Counted from the stretch's first letter, positions 1 to 12,236 are shown. The stretch: DNA of 64,000 bases from Scalesia atractyloides (GCA_947069175.1 CAMTDV010000017.1:37271126-37335125); one strand, 5' to 3'. The notes: generated by a model from the sequence alone, not told the origin. Numbers and translations are program-made.

Positions 1-766
1 GAAAATGCAAGAATAGAAGCACAATCAAAAGATCCTTACAACAAACCTACATGTCCAGACTGGAACAAATACAGAAAGAATGTACCTGAAAGGACCCTGA
101 AGCTCAGAAGAATGAAGGAAGAGCTAATTCAGAACCACTATGGGTCAAAGAATCAGGTGATGAGATGGGGGGAGATAAGAGTGTTGGATACATACAAAAT
201 GCTTGAAGCTAGAAGGAAAAAAGATCCATCAATGCCTCCTAAACCTGATTATTCCAAAGAAGATGCTGCTCTCAAAGCCCAACTTTCTAAAAAGCCTAGC
301 TCAACATCTGCCCAATCCACACTTGCCTTGCTCAAGCAAAAAAGGCAAGAGGAGATGTCAGAAAAGGTTGACAGAGAGTTTGAGGAAGTATTCATCAAAG
401 AAGGTATAAAAAAATATGATGGAATATCCAACAGATAATAGAAGTACCAAGTTGGTAGATGATTTGACAAGAATAGCTCCCTTCCTAACCTCAGCAATAA
501 AAGCTCCTTCAAGAAAGCCTTCAGACCCAAAAATTCTAAAGTGGAAGGTCAACAAAGACACCCACGAATTGACTCTGATCAAGTCTGATGATAAGGTCAC
601 TAAACTATCCATGGAAGCTGCTTATGGGCTTATAGTAGAAGACTTCCACGAACTACTAAGTTTAGAGCTTGAGAAGGATGTTGATGATTTAGAATCTCTT
701 AACTTTGAGCTACAATTCAAAGGTCAAATAAGAGAGTTCTTTCTGAGGAATAAAGATCAAGAATAA
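1..766 (+). pseudogene. C-terminal tail of an LTR-retrotransposon polyprotein (probably Copia), frameshifted
   Basis: The frame is open from base 1, so the gene starts left of the window. It reads to a stop at 436-438. A second, overlapping frame continues from about 416 to a stop at 764-766. The shift falls in a run of seven A at about 409-415, which suggests a one-base indel in one continuous gene. The product is charged, with a Lys/Glu-rich segment (residues about 60-130) and no catalytic motif that I recognise. The assignment to a retrotransposon rests on the polypurine tract and LTR start that follow the stop within 35 bases. Copia is favoured because of the GGGGGAGAT-TGTTGGGAT junction. 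The exact lineage is an inference. Confidence 0.6.
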
Positions 767-789
767 GGTGTTTTTGGAATCATCTGTTC

Positions 790-800
790 CAGGGGGAGAT
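790..800 (+). other. Polypurine tract of the Copia-like element
   Basis: The purine run AGGGGGAGAT lies directly against TGTTGGGATT. This is the expected place for the plus-strand primer, just before a 3' LTR. Confidence 0.7.
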
Positions 801-1403
801 TGTTGGGATTGAACATTTGGAAAGGAACAGATGATACAAAGTCAAAACACACCATCCGAGCTTTGGTCCAGCTATCAGCAGTTTTTACCACTGATAGGCC
901 TTTACTGCATTCAATAAACTCACTGATACCTATCCTCTGACAGAAGAAATTCCCAGCCACTAATAGAACATTACAAGGACAGAGGATAGCAAGCAGTCTA
1001 GTTTTATTTTAAATCAATGTAACAGTGTTATGCACTGATAGTTTAGTCTAGCAGTGTTTATAGTTAGTTACGTTTCACTAACCATGACGTCATTGTAAGA
1101 CGATCAGTGGTTAGATAGTTAGTATAAATAGGCGCTAAATGTAACAGTTTTACTTGTCTTCTTAAAAAGATCAATTTCGCATATCTTCTTTATTTCTTAC
1201 TATCAAACGATCGTTATTGGGCTAAGGGGGAGTTTGTGAATCACATGAAATATTTTAATTACTTGAAAGCATGATGGTGATGAAAACAAACGACCGATTG
1301 ATTGTTGTAAAAGTTTTCCATTGATCCGCTGCACTTATTCTCTGTTTTTCAATCATATTTCATTTTTGAAACAAAACAGCAATCAATTCAAACTTAGATC
1401 CTG
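801..1403 (+). repeat. 3' LTR of the Copia-like element
   Basis: It starts with TGTTGGGATTG right after the polypurine tract and holds a TATA box at 1123-1130. The right end is uncertain. I chose the CA that ends CCTGACA at 1403, but 1204 and 1245 are also possible because no second LTR copy is in the window to compare. Confidence 0.55.
1123..1130 (+). promoter_or_regulatory. TATA box of the Copia LTR
   Basis: TATAAATA lies about 320 bases into the LTR, the usual U3/R boundary position. Confidence 0.5.
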
Positions 1404-3199
1404 ACACTAATAATGTGGTAACCATAGTGACGTGAAAGTATAGGATCGTGTCAAGGTGGGTGGAAGCATGGATGGCTAACGGGAAGGATGCGAGGAAGCA
1501 TGTACGTAACAGATGCTTAAGGTAAGTGACTTCCAATTCACTTTTTAGTAAGTATAGAGAGTTTTGATACTTATGAATGTGGGAGATCATGTAAGATTAT
1601 GTAATAAATGGGAGTACTAAGGTAAGTATTTTGTAGCGGGTTGAAAGTAGTTAACTATGTCGAAAACAACTTGGTGAAACCAAACGGGTCAAATTAATGC
1701 GCTTGAACCGTGTAACGGTGGCATAATTCATAAAAGTTAAGAATCCAGGTTGAGAATTTTAGGTAAGTCACGTAGACAAATGCTTTACGGTCAATTAGGA
1801 ACGAGTCCCAAGTGAAACAGATGAATATTTAAGAAGTTACAGAGTTTTTGCTGCAAAAGGGCAAAATGGAAAGTTCAGCAGCTCTGTGTCGTAACCTACG
1901 GCTGCCAGCCGTAGGCTATGATAGGCTCTTGCTGCCTTTTTTTGCTCGTTTGGCCGTAAGCTAAGGCCACCCGGCCGTAGCTTACGGTGGGCTTTGTTGT
2001 TAAATTCTGATTTTGTTGTTTTAGGCGTTCATGTTTAATTTGTTACGTTATGAACTCCGTACGACTAATGTATTCGATGAATTATGAAATTTAAGTGCAC
2101 TTTTGAAGTTTTTGGATGCATGATCAAGCTAGATGTTTGTAGTTAAGGTTGTTTATACTTGCATTTATCAAGTAGGATAATTATCTAAAGAGTAGTTGGG
2201 TTAGATAAGATGTATGCATATTAATAAACCTAATGTTTCCAATAAGTGAGATTCATATGAAGTTATGTATGGTGTTAATGTACACGAATATTGATGATAC
2301 TAACTGAGTCGTTTATGAGAATGAAATGAAAATGCAGGTATGTAAGTGCTGGGCTCTCAGAGAATGGAGGTCCGGTGTAAAGAACGAATTCAGAAGAACA
2401 TCATAATAGAATAGTAAACAGATATAGATTGCCACGTGGTTACTGATTGTTTATATATTTATTAATTTATGTATCATGTCACCATTTACTAATGTGTTAG
2501 TTATATATGGTAACAGCAGGTTATTCGGGTCATTGTTATCATCCTCATGGACGAGTGGACGAGGATCGGGTTGAAGATTATGGATTGTACAAAGAAGTGG
2601 TCACGTGGTTTGTATTCATATGTTATAAGAGTCTCATTAACTAAGGATTGAATGATGTATTAATTTAAGAAGTCGTTTTAAAATGGTTTTCAAGAATGAT
2701 AGAATAGTTATAAAGAAAGAATTTTTATGGTTAATTTTTCCACTGCGTCTTCTCAGTTAAAACGTGTATGGGTGTTTCAATTGTTCATTAGCGACCCTAT
2801 AGGCACATAATCCTAAACCTTTTCCACTATAAAATTATTGCCAAAAGCGATCGCTTCAGTTTGGTTAGAAATAGACTAAACATGAATCAACACTTAATAG
2901 TTCATTAAGCTCTTTATCTTGACAAACCATCAAGACACCAAGGCTTATGAACGTTATCGATCACCTTGGTTTTGAGATTGGATATTTAATATTTCATTTG
3001 CAAATCTCCAACTTCAACGGTATGCAAAAAAAAAAATCCGCTTATTATTGAAGGAATATAAATCTTGCAAGCAAGGTTAATATTTCGGTGTTAATGATTG
3101 AGTTGCGAATGAAATAATAATACTAACAAGTATAAATTTTGGGAAAGCGAGGAAGCGACTTAGATTCTACTTTTTATTCTTAAAACAGTTCTCTTAATT
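1404..3199. other. Gene-free stretch, probably decayed LTR DNA
   Basis: No reading frame with recognisable content is present. The palindrome cluster at 1895-1987 resembles those in other LTRs of this window, so part of this stretch is probably an old Gypsy LTR. I could not place LTR ends. Confidence 0.4.
1895..1987. repeat. Two inverted repeats built on GCCGTA
   Basis: CCTACGGCTG (1895-1904), one base, then CAGCCGTAGG (1906-1915) is a perfect hairpin. CCGTAAGCTA (1953-1962) pairs with TAGCTTACGG (1978-1987). Compare the palindromes in the LTR of element C and in the remnant near 59100. Confidence 0.75.
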
Positions 3200-3557
3200 A
3201 GATACCATGTAAGACTGCATTTGGAATGCTTTTTTAAATCTAAATTGGGTCTCTTAGATGCTGAAGACTTGATGGATAGTTTTTTCAGTGTAGGAAATTA
3301 AATCCGTGGTTTTCGAGTGTGGTGGCGATTGGGCTCCGGGCCCGAATGGTTTCACCATCAGATTTGTGAAGAGAATTTGGTCTTTTTTAGAAATTGATTT
3401 CGTGGATATTTAAAATTCTTTTTTTCTCCATAGGTACAGTAAATAGAGGTTGCAGTTCCTCTTTAATTACTTTTGTGCCTAAGACGAAGGACCCCGGTAG
3501 TCTAAATGAGTATCAGCCTATTAATTATCTGGTGGAAATCATCAATAAAGTTATTTC
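3200..3557 (+). pseudogene. LINE (L1-type) reverse transcriptase fragment, N-terminal part
   Basis: Translation in pieces gives WAPGPNGF, then FVKRIW, then a segment with SSLITFVPKTKDP and NEYQPINYLVEIINKVI. These match the order of the first conserved RT blocks of plant L1-type LINEs (APGPDGF, then a block resembling ITLIPK..P, then YRPISL). Frame changes and stops at about 3300 and 3410 show that it is dead. The frame is cut at 3557, where TGTCACACC begins the LTR of element A. A second RT piece from the same part of such a protein resumes at about 16460. Confidence 0.8.
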
Positions 3558-5126
3558 TGTCACACCCCAACCGATGGCGGAAACATCGGGATGCGGCACT
3601 AAGCGACGAGATTGCTCGAGAGATTCCACAACGACTAAATTGCAACAATATAAATCAATTTCGTTTCATGGTAGACATACAAACCAAGTACAAATTGTTC
3701 AAATATGAAATACATTTGATAGATAATAGTCTAGGCGTGTATCTAGGATAGCCTAATCTTGATTCGAGATAACCTGCGTTTAACCTGCAACATACGTTAA
3801 AATAATGTCAATACAAAAATGTATTGGTGAGCATACAGGTTTTGATATAATAGCATAGTAGATAAAAGTGTCGTGAATTTCCACATACATAAACATGATA
3901 TAACACAATATATAAACTAATTTCGACAATTACACATGCTTAGTCCCGTGTAGCAGCGAAGGAGAGGTGTTAAGCCCCTAACTAGACCCCGCCGGGTGCG
4001 AGCCAAACTATAGTACCATACTAGCTAATGTGGAAGTTAACACGTAAAAGTCTTAGCATATATGTATCAAGCATCACGTGTAAATATGTATAACAGATAT
4101 TCGCGTGTGATAAATCAGCTTAGTACATGTAGTGTGTTTTGTTATGAACGTATGTTACACCCAAAAAGTGCGTTAAAGCGAAAAGGGGTCAAGTATACTC
4201 ATAGTGAGTTCTTAAACAACAAGTCACGAGCGAGATGGGGTGAGGAGAGCGTCGGGTCAGTCTGTGCGTAGATACAGAAGTGCATCAGTCTCCCAGAGTG
4301 CTGAATTGTTGAACGGAGAGTGGTGTGGGACAAACAGATGGGTTGCACGAGGCTTCACTCACACGAGGCTTCACTCACACGAAGCATCACCCTCGTGCGA
4401 GTCATCACTCGTACGAGTGATGGCTCGTATGAGGCATCACCCTCGTACGAGTCATCATTCGTACGAGCGACTGCTCATGCGAGTGACCTGTTTTCGAGTC
4501 CAAAATCGAGTGTTTTCGCGTTGTTTCTTGGGGAAATTGAGTGTTCATTCCTCCAGCCTTAGGCCACTAATCGAACTATGAGCCGGAGAGGTCTTTAGAG
4601 CGAGCTAGCCTCTCGTGGAAACTCAGACTGGGTCGTACAAACCCATATTGATTCATGCGAGCCAGCCCAGTTTGCACAAGTGACTGTTCTTGCGTCTTCG
4701 TGCAACCGGAACTGAGTTATCGCCTGAAACGGATGTAGTTTCGAATCCTTTTTATGACGGTTTTAACACCGCTTTGTCCCACTTATGTAGTGAACGAAAC
4801 ATATGTCGGTTTTGTCCGTTTTGTGTAAAAATCGAGTTTTAAAACAGTTTTCTTAGGATCAACACTTGGTGAGTTTGAAACAACAAGGTTTCTAGTCTTG
4901 AGCAGCCCAAGCTAACTCAAACGTACTCGTTAAGTGTGAATCCGAGGTAAAAACAGAAGGTTTTATGATAAAGATGAAGATTTTAGAAAGCAAAAGAAGT
5001 TTAGATGAAATCGGAGATAAACTCGTGTAAAATCGTTGTAGAAATCATCGTGATTCGCATGGAAAGCGTTGTTTCTTACTTGGAAACGGAGGAAAGCGTG
5101 TAGAGAGCGTTTCGTGCGAGTGAAAG
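3558..5126 (-). repeat. Element A: LTR, left part (Gypsy LTR inserted in the LINE)
   Basis: The + strand start TGTCACACCCCAACCGATGG is the reverse complement of the LTR end of element D and matches the solo LTR at 11143, so this is a minus-strand LTR of a related family. It is cut at 5126 by element B and resumes at 16105. No internal region is seen, so it is a solo or truncated LTR. Confidence 0.75.
4340..4483. repeat. Palindrome array CTCGTACGAG in LTR A (transcribed side of TATA)
   Basis: Copies of CTCGTACGAG or one-base variants start at 4392, 4409, 4424, 4442, 4459 and 4474, so they are 15-18 bases apart. Degenerate copies (CACACGAGGCTT) precede them. The matching array on the other side of the TATA box is at 16169-16248. 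Confidence 0.85.
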
Positions 5127-7185
5127 TGTCACACCCCCAAATAACCACTTGCGGAACTTTACCACGAGGCGTGTGACGTGCCAGGATCTAACCACTAATA
5201 ATGTTGAACCAATAGTAGATATTATAAAAACAACTCAGCGTGACCAATCATGAAAAGTAAACTTCAAAATAATTGATTAACAAATTATTTGTTCAGCGGA
5301 AGCAATGTAACCATTTCAACAATTAAAATCAAAACGTTTCAAAAACATAAATTATTTAATGTTTGCAATCCAACATCTCGACCCATGACACTCCAGCTCC
5401 GCAGACTGCAAGTTCCCATGCCAAATATCTAACGACCTGCAAGCATGCAGAAAACAAGTGTATCAGTGATAAAGCCGACGAGTTCACAGTTTTGTTTAAC
5501 ATAAAACAAGTAGGTTTTCAGTTTAATGACATGTTACGAATACTAAACTCGGTACCGATTGACTGTTCTGTTTTTGATGCCCTCATCAATGTCTATCACC
5601 ATTGATCAACATGTTTAAGGTCATTAATTCATGCCCGTCCTCCCAAGTACGGTGTGAGGATTGTCAAGCCTAATAGTGCTATCAACTAATACCACGTTGC
5701 CCTCCAGGCAACTAGTTCAGTATGTAAGTAGGGACTTTCCATGATGGAGTTTGAGTTTCTTAACTAACATCAAAATTAAACAACAACATTTGTCAAAGTA
5801 TTCCCCCAAGGAATAGTAGTTTGTCCTCCCGGGATGCATGCTTGTGAAAGAGTAATGAACTCACCTTAGTTTGCTCGGTTATGTTAACGTGTCTTTATGC
5901 GTTAAATGTTAGGTCCGTTACAAGCGACCTATCGTATGTTCAAATGTAAGTATGTATGTAAGTAGGGTTACGCAATCCCTAATTGTCCAAACAATTTCAA
6001 TGATGTTCATATGATCAGGTTTATTAGCATGCAATGACACACAGTGGATTCTTTAATTATACCATAAACTCGAAGCCAACACGCATATGCACAAAACTCA
6101 AACAACATGCTTGCGATTCTATCTAACCTTGGGCCTTAGTAATACCCCACATAAACTCGGACCTTAGGAAATCATTCTCATAAATTCGGATCTAAGAAAA
6201 CCTTTACATAAACTCGGATTATCATGCATGTATGTTTATAAACTCGGAACCCTCAAAATATGTATTTAATTCGGACTCAAGCATAGAAAACGTTAAGCTC
6301 GGTCTAAACCTAAGCACAAATCCGGATCCATATACATTCTAATAAACTCGTACTCCTTGACAACTATTAAACTCGGAAATCATGGCACCCAAACTCGGAT
6401 CTTATGAAAGTCCGGACATCATGCCCTTTCCAAGGTAAACTTGGATTCTTGAAATCACTTGGTTAAACCAGGACATCATGTCTGTATGATGCGCTCGGAG
6501 GTTAACAAGCCCAGATCCTAAGTTTCCAGAGAAACTCGGACTTTGTGACTACACAAATTCGGATCGTTCCCCACGTACATTTACCCAAATACAATCAGAA
6601 ATCATGGCAGTTTCACAGTGAAATCATCAGAAGTCTATGATCAAAACCCTAATCAATACAAATCAAACAATAATTCTTGTATGTCAACCGTACCCTGATA
6701 TTAAACATCTATTAGCATTCATTCCAACATCCACATATTCATTCAATCAAAATCCAATAAACATAGGGCCATTGTTTGGAGAACTAGGGTTTGCATGAAG
6801 TCAAGAGAACAAATTATTATCATATACATAAACGCATACCTTAGATTGGTTTAAAGTTTGCTATAGGAGGATTGAGAGATCGAAGATCAGAAGTTTAGAG
6901 ATTTGAGAAACCTCAGATGATCAGAGAGTTTGCAACTATTGTATGATTAGAATTATGGGAGGTTTTAGGGTTGTAGGAGTTTATTAAAGTTTCTAATCTA
7001 ATCACAATGCACCCCTAACTATGTAACTTTTGACATAAAACACATTATAATCATGCAATTTACAAATAAAACACACAACTCACATAATTGGCAAGTAAAG
7101 CATAAATTTCAAGCAACGCTAATGATGTATGTCTAAATTAACTGTGTTAGGTTAAAATATTAACCTGAAATTGCTGGTTTTTACA
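5127..7185 (-). repeat. Element B 3' LTR
   Basis: 2,059 bp; matches 14733-16099. On the + strand it opens with TGTCACACCC and closes with GGTTTTTACA. The 5' copy lacks about 0.7 kb that is present here, roughly between 6285 and 6990. Confidence 0.85.
6060..6575. repeat. Degenerate direct repeat ATAAACTCGGA in LTR B
   Basis: The core AAACTCGGA or AAATTCGGA recurs more than a dozen times at 20-45 base spacing. Part of the same array survives in the 5' LTR at 15670-15890. Unlike the arrays of LTRs A, D and G, these are direct repeats, not palindromes. Confidence 0.75.
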
Positions 7186-7199
7186 ACATCCGCAACTTG
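7186..7199 (-). other. Element B polypurine tract region
   Basis: On the minus strand CAAGTTGCGGATGT abuts the 3' LTR start. It is purine-rich but interrupted, consistent with decay of a tract such as GTTGGGGAGGATG. Confidence 0.5.
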
Positions 7200-7254
7200 A
7201 AAAAAATTTCATCCCGAAATTTAATAAGCGGTCACAGAGAGGTAAGAGGATATG

Positions 7255-7839
7255 TTAAGATGACTGTGGGTTTTCCTTGGGTACCACATCATCCCCAACT
7301 TGACATGGAATTTCGTCCCAAAATTCACTAGTCGTATTAGTGCCAGGTTCAGCAGTTTTGAATAGATGAGGATACTTGAGCATCATCTGATCCTCACGTT
7401 CCCACGTGAACTCTGGTCCACGCTTCGAGTTCCAACGAACTCTAACTATAGGTATACGACTGTGTTTATGGACCTTGACTTCCCGATCCAAGATTTCGAC
7501 ATGTTCCTTGATGAATTGCAACTTATCATCGATCTTTAGTTCCTTGAATGGGACTACAAGTGTTTCATCTGATAGACACTTATTTAAATTAAAGACATGA
7601 AAAACGTTGTGCATGTTGCCAAGTTCCTCAGGTAAATCAAGTTTGTAAGCCATTTTATCAAACCTTTCCAAAATAGTGAATGGCCCAACATAACACAGAT
7701 TGAGCTTGCCTTGTTTCTCAAAACGAACCACACCCTTCCAGGGGGAGACTTTCAATAAGACACGATCGCCTACCGCGAATGCTAAGGGTTTCCTATGCTT
7801 GTCGGTGTAGCTATTCTGGCGATCGCGAGCAGCCGCCAT
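7255..7839 (-). pseudogene. Element B integrase C-terminus and chromodomain-like region
   Basis: 194 codons without a stop. Residues about 10-35 carry YTDKHRKPLAFAVGDRVLLK, and a beta-strand-rich block (YVGPFTILERFDKMAYKLDLP) follows; both are typical of the Gypsy integrase C-terminal (GPF/Y-type) domain. From about residue 115 the segment ILDREVKVHKHSRIPIVRVRW with EFTWEREDQM is the shortened chromodomain found at the polyprotein end in Tekay-type chromoviruses. That domain is thought to guide integration to chromatin. The frame ends with a stop at 7255, 70 bases before the 3' LTR. It is separated from the core domain by a frameshift near 7840. Confidence 0.85.
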
Positions 7840-8520
7840 ACGATTTTTGAAGTTTCGAGTACAAGTTTTGGGCCTGTGATTTGGCTGTCACCAACCTCAG
7901 CCCAACAAAGCGGAGATCAGCACTTCCGTCTATACAATGCTTCGAATGGAGCTGCCTAAATGCTAGAGTGGTAGCTATTATTGTAAGAAAAACTCTACCA
8001 ACGGCAAATGTCTTTTCCATCCTTTACCAAAATCGATTACACATGCTCGCAGCATGTCTTCAAGCGTCTGAATGGTTCGTTCACTTTGGGCATCCGTTTG
8101 AGGATGATAGGCTGTGCTCATATCCAAACGTGAGCCGAATGATTTGTGCATAGCTTGCCACAGATCTGACATGAAATGCGGATCGCGATCGAAAATGATG
8201 GAAGTCGGCACCCTGTGCCTAGAAACTACTTCCTTCAAGTAAATGTTGGCAAGTGTAGAAAACTTGTCGGTTTCTTTGATCGCAAGGAAATGAGCAGACT
8301 TGGTTAAACGGTCGACAATCACCCAAATAGTATCGTTTCCGTTTTGAGTTCTTGGGAGTCTGGTAACGAAATCCATGGAAATATGTTCCCATTTCTACAT
8401 AGGTAGTTCTGGTTGTTGGAGCAAACCAGACGGTTTTTGGTATTCTACCTTGACTTTCGCGCAAGTCAAGCATTTGCTCATATACTTTGCTATGTTAGCT
8501 TTCATTCCCGGCCACAAGTA
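7840..8520 (-). pseudogene. Element B integrase catalytic core
   Basis: Read on the minus strand, MDFVTRLPRT (first Asp) is followed by VDRLTKSAHFLAI, FDRDPHF (second Asp) and YHPQTDAQSERTIQTLEDMLR. The third acidic residue lies in APFEALYRRK, in a different frame, at about 7935. All three DDE residues are therefore still encoded, but frames change near 8000 and 8380. The zinc-binding HHCC part upstream is only partly readable. Confidence 0.85.
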
Positions 8521-8528
8521 CAAGAGTT

Positions 8529-9177
8529 TTAGGTCCAGATACATATTATCAGAACCCGGATGAACGGAGTATCAGGACTTGTGTGCTTCGTCCTACACAA
8601 GTTCTCGTAGGCTTCCGTGGAATGGACCCATATTCGCTCCATAAAATAGCGAATATTGTCCGACTTGGTTACGAGTTGTTTCTCCATGCCCCGCATGGAT
8701 TCAGCTCGAAGGTTCTTGTCCTTTAAAGCTTCAATTTGAGCAGAGGGGATCTGGTCAGGAAGGTTAGAGTGAACAGGGAGCTGTAAAGCTCGTACGCGTT
8801 TAGGTTTGGTTTCCTTCTGGCTGAGGGCGTCAGCTACCACATTAGCTTTGCCTGGATGATACTTAATTGCACAATCATAATCGTTTAAAAGTTCAACCCA
8901 ACAACGATATCGCATGTTTAACTCTTTCTGATCGAAGATGTGTTGAAGGCTCTTGTGGTCGGTATAAATAGTGCATTTAGTACCGTACAAGTAGTTCCTC
9001 CAGGTTTTGAGTTCGAAAACCACAGCTCCCAATTCCAAATTGAGTTGTGTAGTTCTTCTCGTGAGTTTATAATTGTCGGGAAGCATAAGCTATCACTTTC
9101 TCGCGTTGCATCAGCACACAACCGAGACCCTGAATAGAGGCGTCACAGTACACCACGAAATCATCCGTACCCTCTAG
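8529..9177 (-). pseudogene. Element B RNase H domain
   Basis: LNLELGAVVFELKTWRNYLY, then CTIYTDHKSLQHIFDQKELN and YHPGKANVVADALSQKE, is the usual RNase H block order of Gypsy elements. The first part (the equivalent of VIYCDAS) lies in another frame near 9130-9170. Overlapping frames show at least two indels between RT and RNase H. Confidence 0.85.
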
Positions 9178-10600
9178 TTAGGATAATATCAGGGCACTAC
9201 AGAGTTTTTGCTTTAAAAGCTGAAAGGCATTCTCCTGGGTCGCTCCCCACGAATAACTAACACCCTTTTGAGTTAAGGCGGTAAAGGTTGTGCGGTTTTT
9301 GAAAATACCCCCACTAAATCTATGATAGTATCCCGCGAGACCAAGAAATTGTCGCACCTCCGTAGGAGACATAGGTGCCACCCAATTCCTGATAGAATCG
9401 ATTTTCGCTAGATCCACATGTATTCCAAGGAAGTGTACTTCTCGAATCCAGAAGTCGCACTTGGATAATTTTGCGTAGAGTTGTTCCTTCCTCAGAAGTT
9501 CCAAGATAAGACGCAAATGTCGCTCATGGTCCTCTTTGCTCTTAGTAAAGATCAAAATGTCATCGATAAACACAATGACGAAATTGTCGAGATACGGTTT
9601 GCACACGCGGTTCATGAGATCCATGAAAACCGCTGGTACGTTGGTTAATGCGAATGGCATGAACAAAAACTCGTAGTGGCCGTACCGCGTTCGGAAGGCT
9701 GTTTTGTGAACATCTGCCTCTCGGACTCTCATCTGATGATAGCCCAACCTTAGATCGATTTTTGAGTAGAAGCTTGACCCTTGCAACTGGTCAAACAGAT
9801 CATCAATACGAGGAAGAGGATAACGATTCTTGACCGTCACCTTGTTGAGTTCACGGTAGTCAATACACATGCGAAAAGACCCGCCTTTCTTCTTCAAAAA
9901 TAGGACAGGAGCTCCCCACGGTGAAGAACTAGGCCGGATAAAACCTCTATCTAATAGTTCCTGGAGTTGATTGGACAATTCTTGCAACTCGCCAGGTGCA
10001 AGACGATAAGGAGCACGCGCAATCGGCGCCGCTCCAGGGGTAAGTTTGATCTGGAATTCCACTTGTCGGTGTGGAGGTAAACCTGGAAGTTCCTCAGGGA
10101 AAACATGGGAAAAGTCACGAACGACTGGAATATCTTTGATCTTCTTCTCCTCGAGTTGATTATCAGTAATAAGGGCTAGAATAGCCAGGTGGCCCTTCCG
10201 TAAACACTTCTGGGCTTTCATAGATGAAATGATGCCAACCATGGCACCACTCTGATGGCCTCGAATAGACAAAAAAACCCCACTAGGGAGAGGAATACGA
10301 TCGATCTTCTCCTTACAGAGAATTTCAGCTCGATGTTTGGTCGACCAATCTATACCAATAACTACATCAAAACTACCGAGCGTAATAGAGAGGAGGTCAA
10401 TGTCAAACACTTGACCTAAAAGGTCGAGTTTGCACCCAACGTGAACATGAGATACTTCAATCGACTGTCCGTCAGCCAATTCTATGATGTGTTTAGTGTC
10501 AAGAGGGGTTGGAGTCGATCCTAGCATTCTACTGAATTTTAGGGACACTTAACTCCAATCGACACCGGAATCGAATAAAACACAAGCGAAGAGATTGTTC
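9178..10600 (-). pseudogene. Element B protease and reverse transcriptase
   Basis: 456 codons are open from 10548. The protease active-site region VLFDSG lies just upstream (about 10575-10590) and is cut off by a stop before LKFSRM. The protease C-terminal part follows (FDVVIGIDW). RT starts near residue 150 with FPEELPGLPPHRQVEFQI and runs through ELLDRGFIRPSSSPWGAPVL, MCIDYRELN, YPLPRIDDLFDQLQG, MPFALTN and VIVFIDDIL (the catalytic Asp pair). It ends with FLGLAGYYHRF. Substitutions at conserved places (MPFALTN for MPFGLTN, DLRLGYHQ for DLRSGYHQ) agree with an inactive copy. Confidence 0.9.
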
Positions 10601-11142
10601 ACCGAAAACGTACCGGTCACAACGTTGTTATCATTTCTTGCGTCACCCGCACCAATCGTAAATGCTCTCCCTCGAGCATCGTTTTCCCCCGTTGTTTTTA
10701 TTATTCCCGTTGTTGTTGTTCCCTGTGTTGTCGGTGTTCTGATTCAGTTGCGTGAAATCCTTCCTGAAGTGATCCTCATTTCCGCCCTAAAAACAGCTCT
10801 TTCGGTTACCTTGCTGCTGTTGTGGCTGTTGCCTCTGTTGTTGTTGTTGCGGTTGCTGCTATTGCTATTGTTGCTTCGCAAATGGGGCCCAGCATTCCTT
10901 AGCCATGTGACCCACCTTGTCGCATCTGTGACATGTTCGGGTGCACTGCCCATGATGATGGTAGTTACACTTGTTGCACTCTGGCTGTTTCCCCGCGTAT
11001 GAACCCTGATTCTGGTTAGTAGCAGAAGACTGGTTGTAGTTGCGGTTGTCGTTGTTGTCGGTCTTCTTGTGTTGCTAGCTAGTGTTAGTGGCTTTTACTG
11101 AATCATTCCACTTACGTTTGTTGTCGTTTGAGATGTCAGCAG
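10601..11142 (-). pseudogene. Element B gag, C-terminal half with zinc knuckle
   Basis: The minus strand encodes CHRCDKVGHMAKEC (C-x2-C-x4-H-x4-C) at about 10893-10934, preceded by ECNKCNYHHHGQC. A region coding for Asn/Gln-rich residues lies toward the protease. The gag frame is cut at 11142 by a solo LTR and resumes beyond 13452. Confidence 0.8.
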
Positions 11143-11992
11143 TGTCACACCCCAACCGATGGCGGAAACATCGGGGCGCGGAACTAGGCGAACCAGATTG
11201 TCTCATGAGCAATTCCATAACACTATGTAAGCGACAATATTTAAGCGTCAATATCCCATACTACTAACATAAAATCCTCAAACAGGTTACAAAATTCAAG
11301 CATTCTCATAATACAAATCAAGTTCGATATCCCCTAGTTTTCTATTACAATGTGTTTCTAGATGCCAAATCCTAATCCATTTGCAAAGTAGACAAATCCT
11401 CAACCTGCCACATATGTTAAAATAAAACGTTAATACAACTAAGTAAAGGTGAGCATACGGGTTTTGCGTCATAATAGATATATAAGCGTTTAGCATACAC
11501 CGCATTACATACGTAAGAGTTGTGAACTATGTATCTACTAGATTCAAATAAACCAACAAACCGCGATTGATCGAGGCATGCGGACAAGTGTCCACATCCT
11601 AAAGATAAAATAAAAGAGAAATAAAAATGCGAGCCTTAACAACCACGGGCCTCCGGGTGGCGGGTCAACCTCTAGTATACGATCATGTTAAGGGTGGCGT
11701 ACAAGCAATCAAGTAACACATACAATTCAGCAGATTTCACGTATAGTCATGTATAAGCGGGATGGCGAATAAGCATTTGATTTGTGTGATGTGATTTGAT
11801 ATAGGAACATATGTGACACCCAAAAGTGCGTTTAAGAGCAAAAAGGGTTCAAGTATACTCACAGTTGGTGCGTTTTAGGAGAGATTCGGGATCTGAGATG
11901 AGTTGAAGAGAGCACCGGATCAGCCTGTAAGCGAACAGAAGTGCATCAGTCTTCCGAAATGCTGAAACGGTGAACGGGTGAAAGAACAGTAG

Positions 11993-12236
11993 ACAAGTTC
12001 GGGCAAACTTGTACTTTGAGGTACAAGTTCGGGCGAACTTGTATGTCTAACTTACTAGAGGTACAAGTTCGGGCGAACTTGTCAGGTTTCCTGAGAAACT
12101 GGACAAGTTCGGGCGAACTTGCGCTATTTGCTGAGGGGTAATACAAGTTCGGGTGAACTTGTCTGATTTGTTGAAGTTTAAGGCAAGTTCGGGCGAACTT
12201 TGTCACCATTCTGGTGACAAGTTCGAGCGAACTTGC
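11993..12236. repeat. 40-bp periodic palindrome array (CAAGTTCGGGCGAACTTG) in the solo LTR
   Basis: ACAAGTTCGGGCGAACTTGT or close variants start at 11993, 12023, 12063, 12103, 12143, 12182 (one base short) and 12217. Five of the intervals are 40, 40, 40, about 40 and 34. Spacers of about 20 bases differ from each other. The array lies downstream of the TATA box on the minus strand. Confidence 0.9.

Noticed and set aside
10595..11002. 135-codon + strand ORF rich in Leu/Val
   Set aside because: It is the complement of the Asn/Gln-rich gag region of element B on the minus strand.
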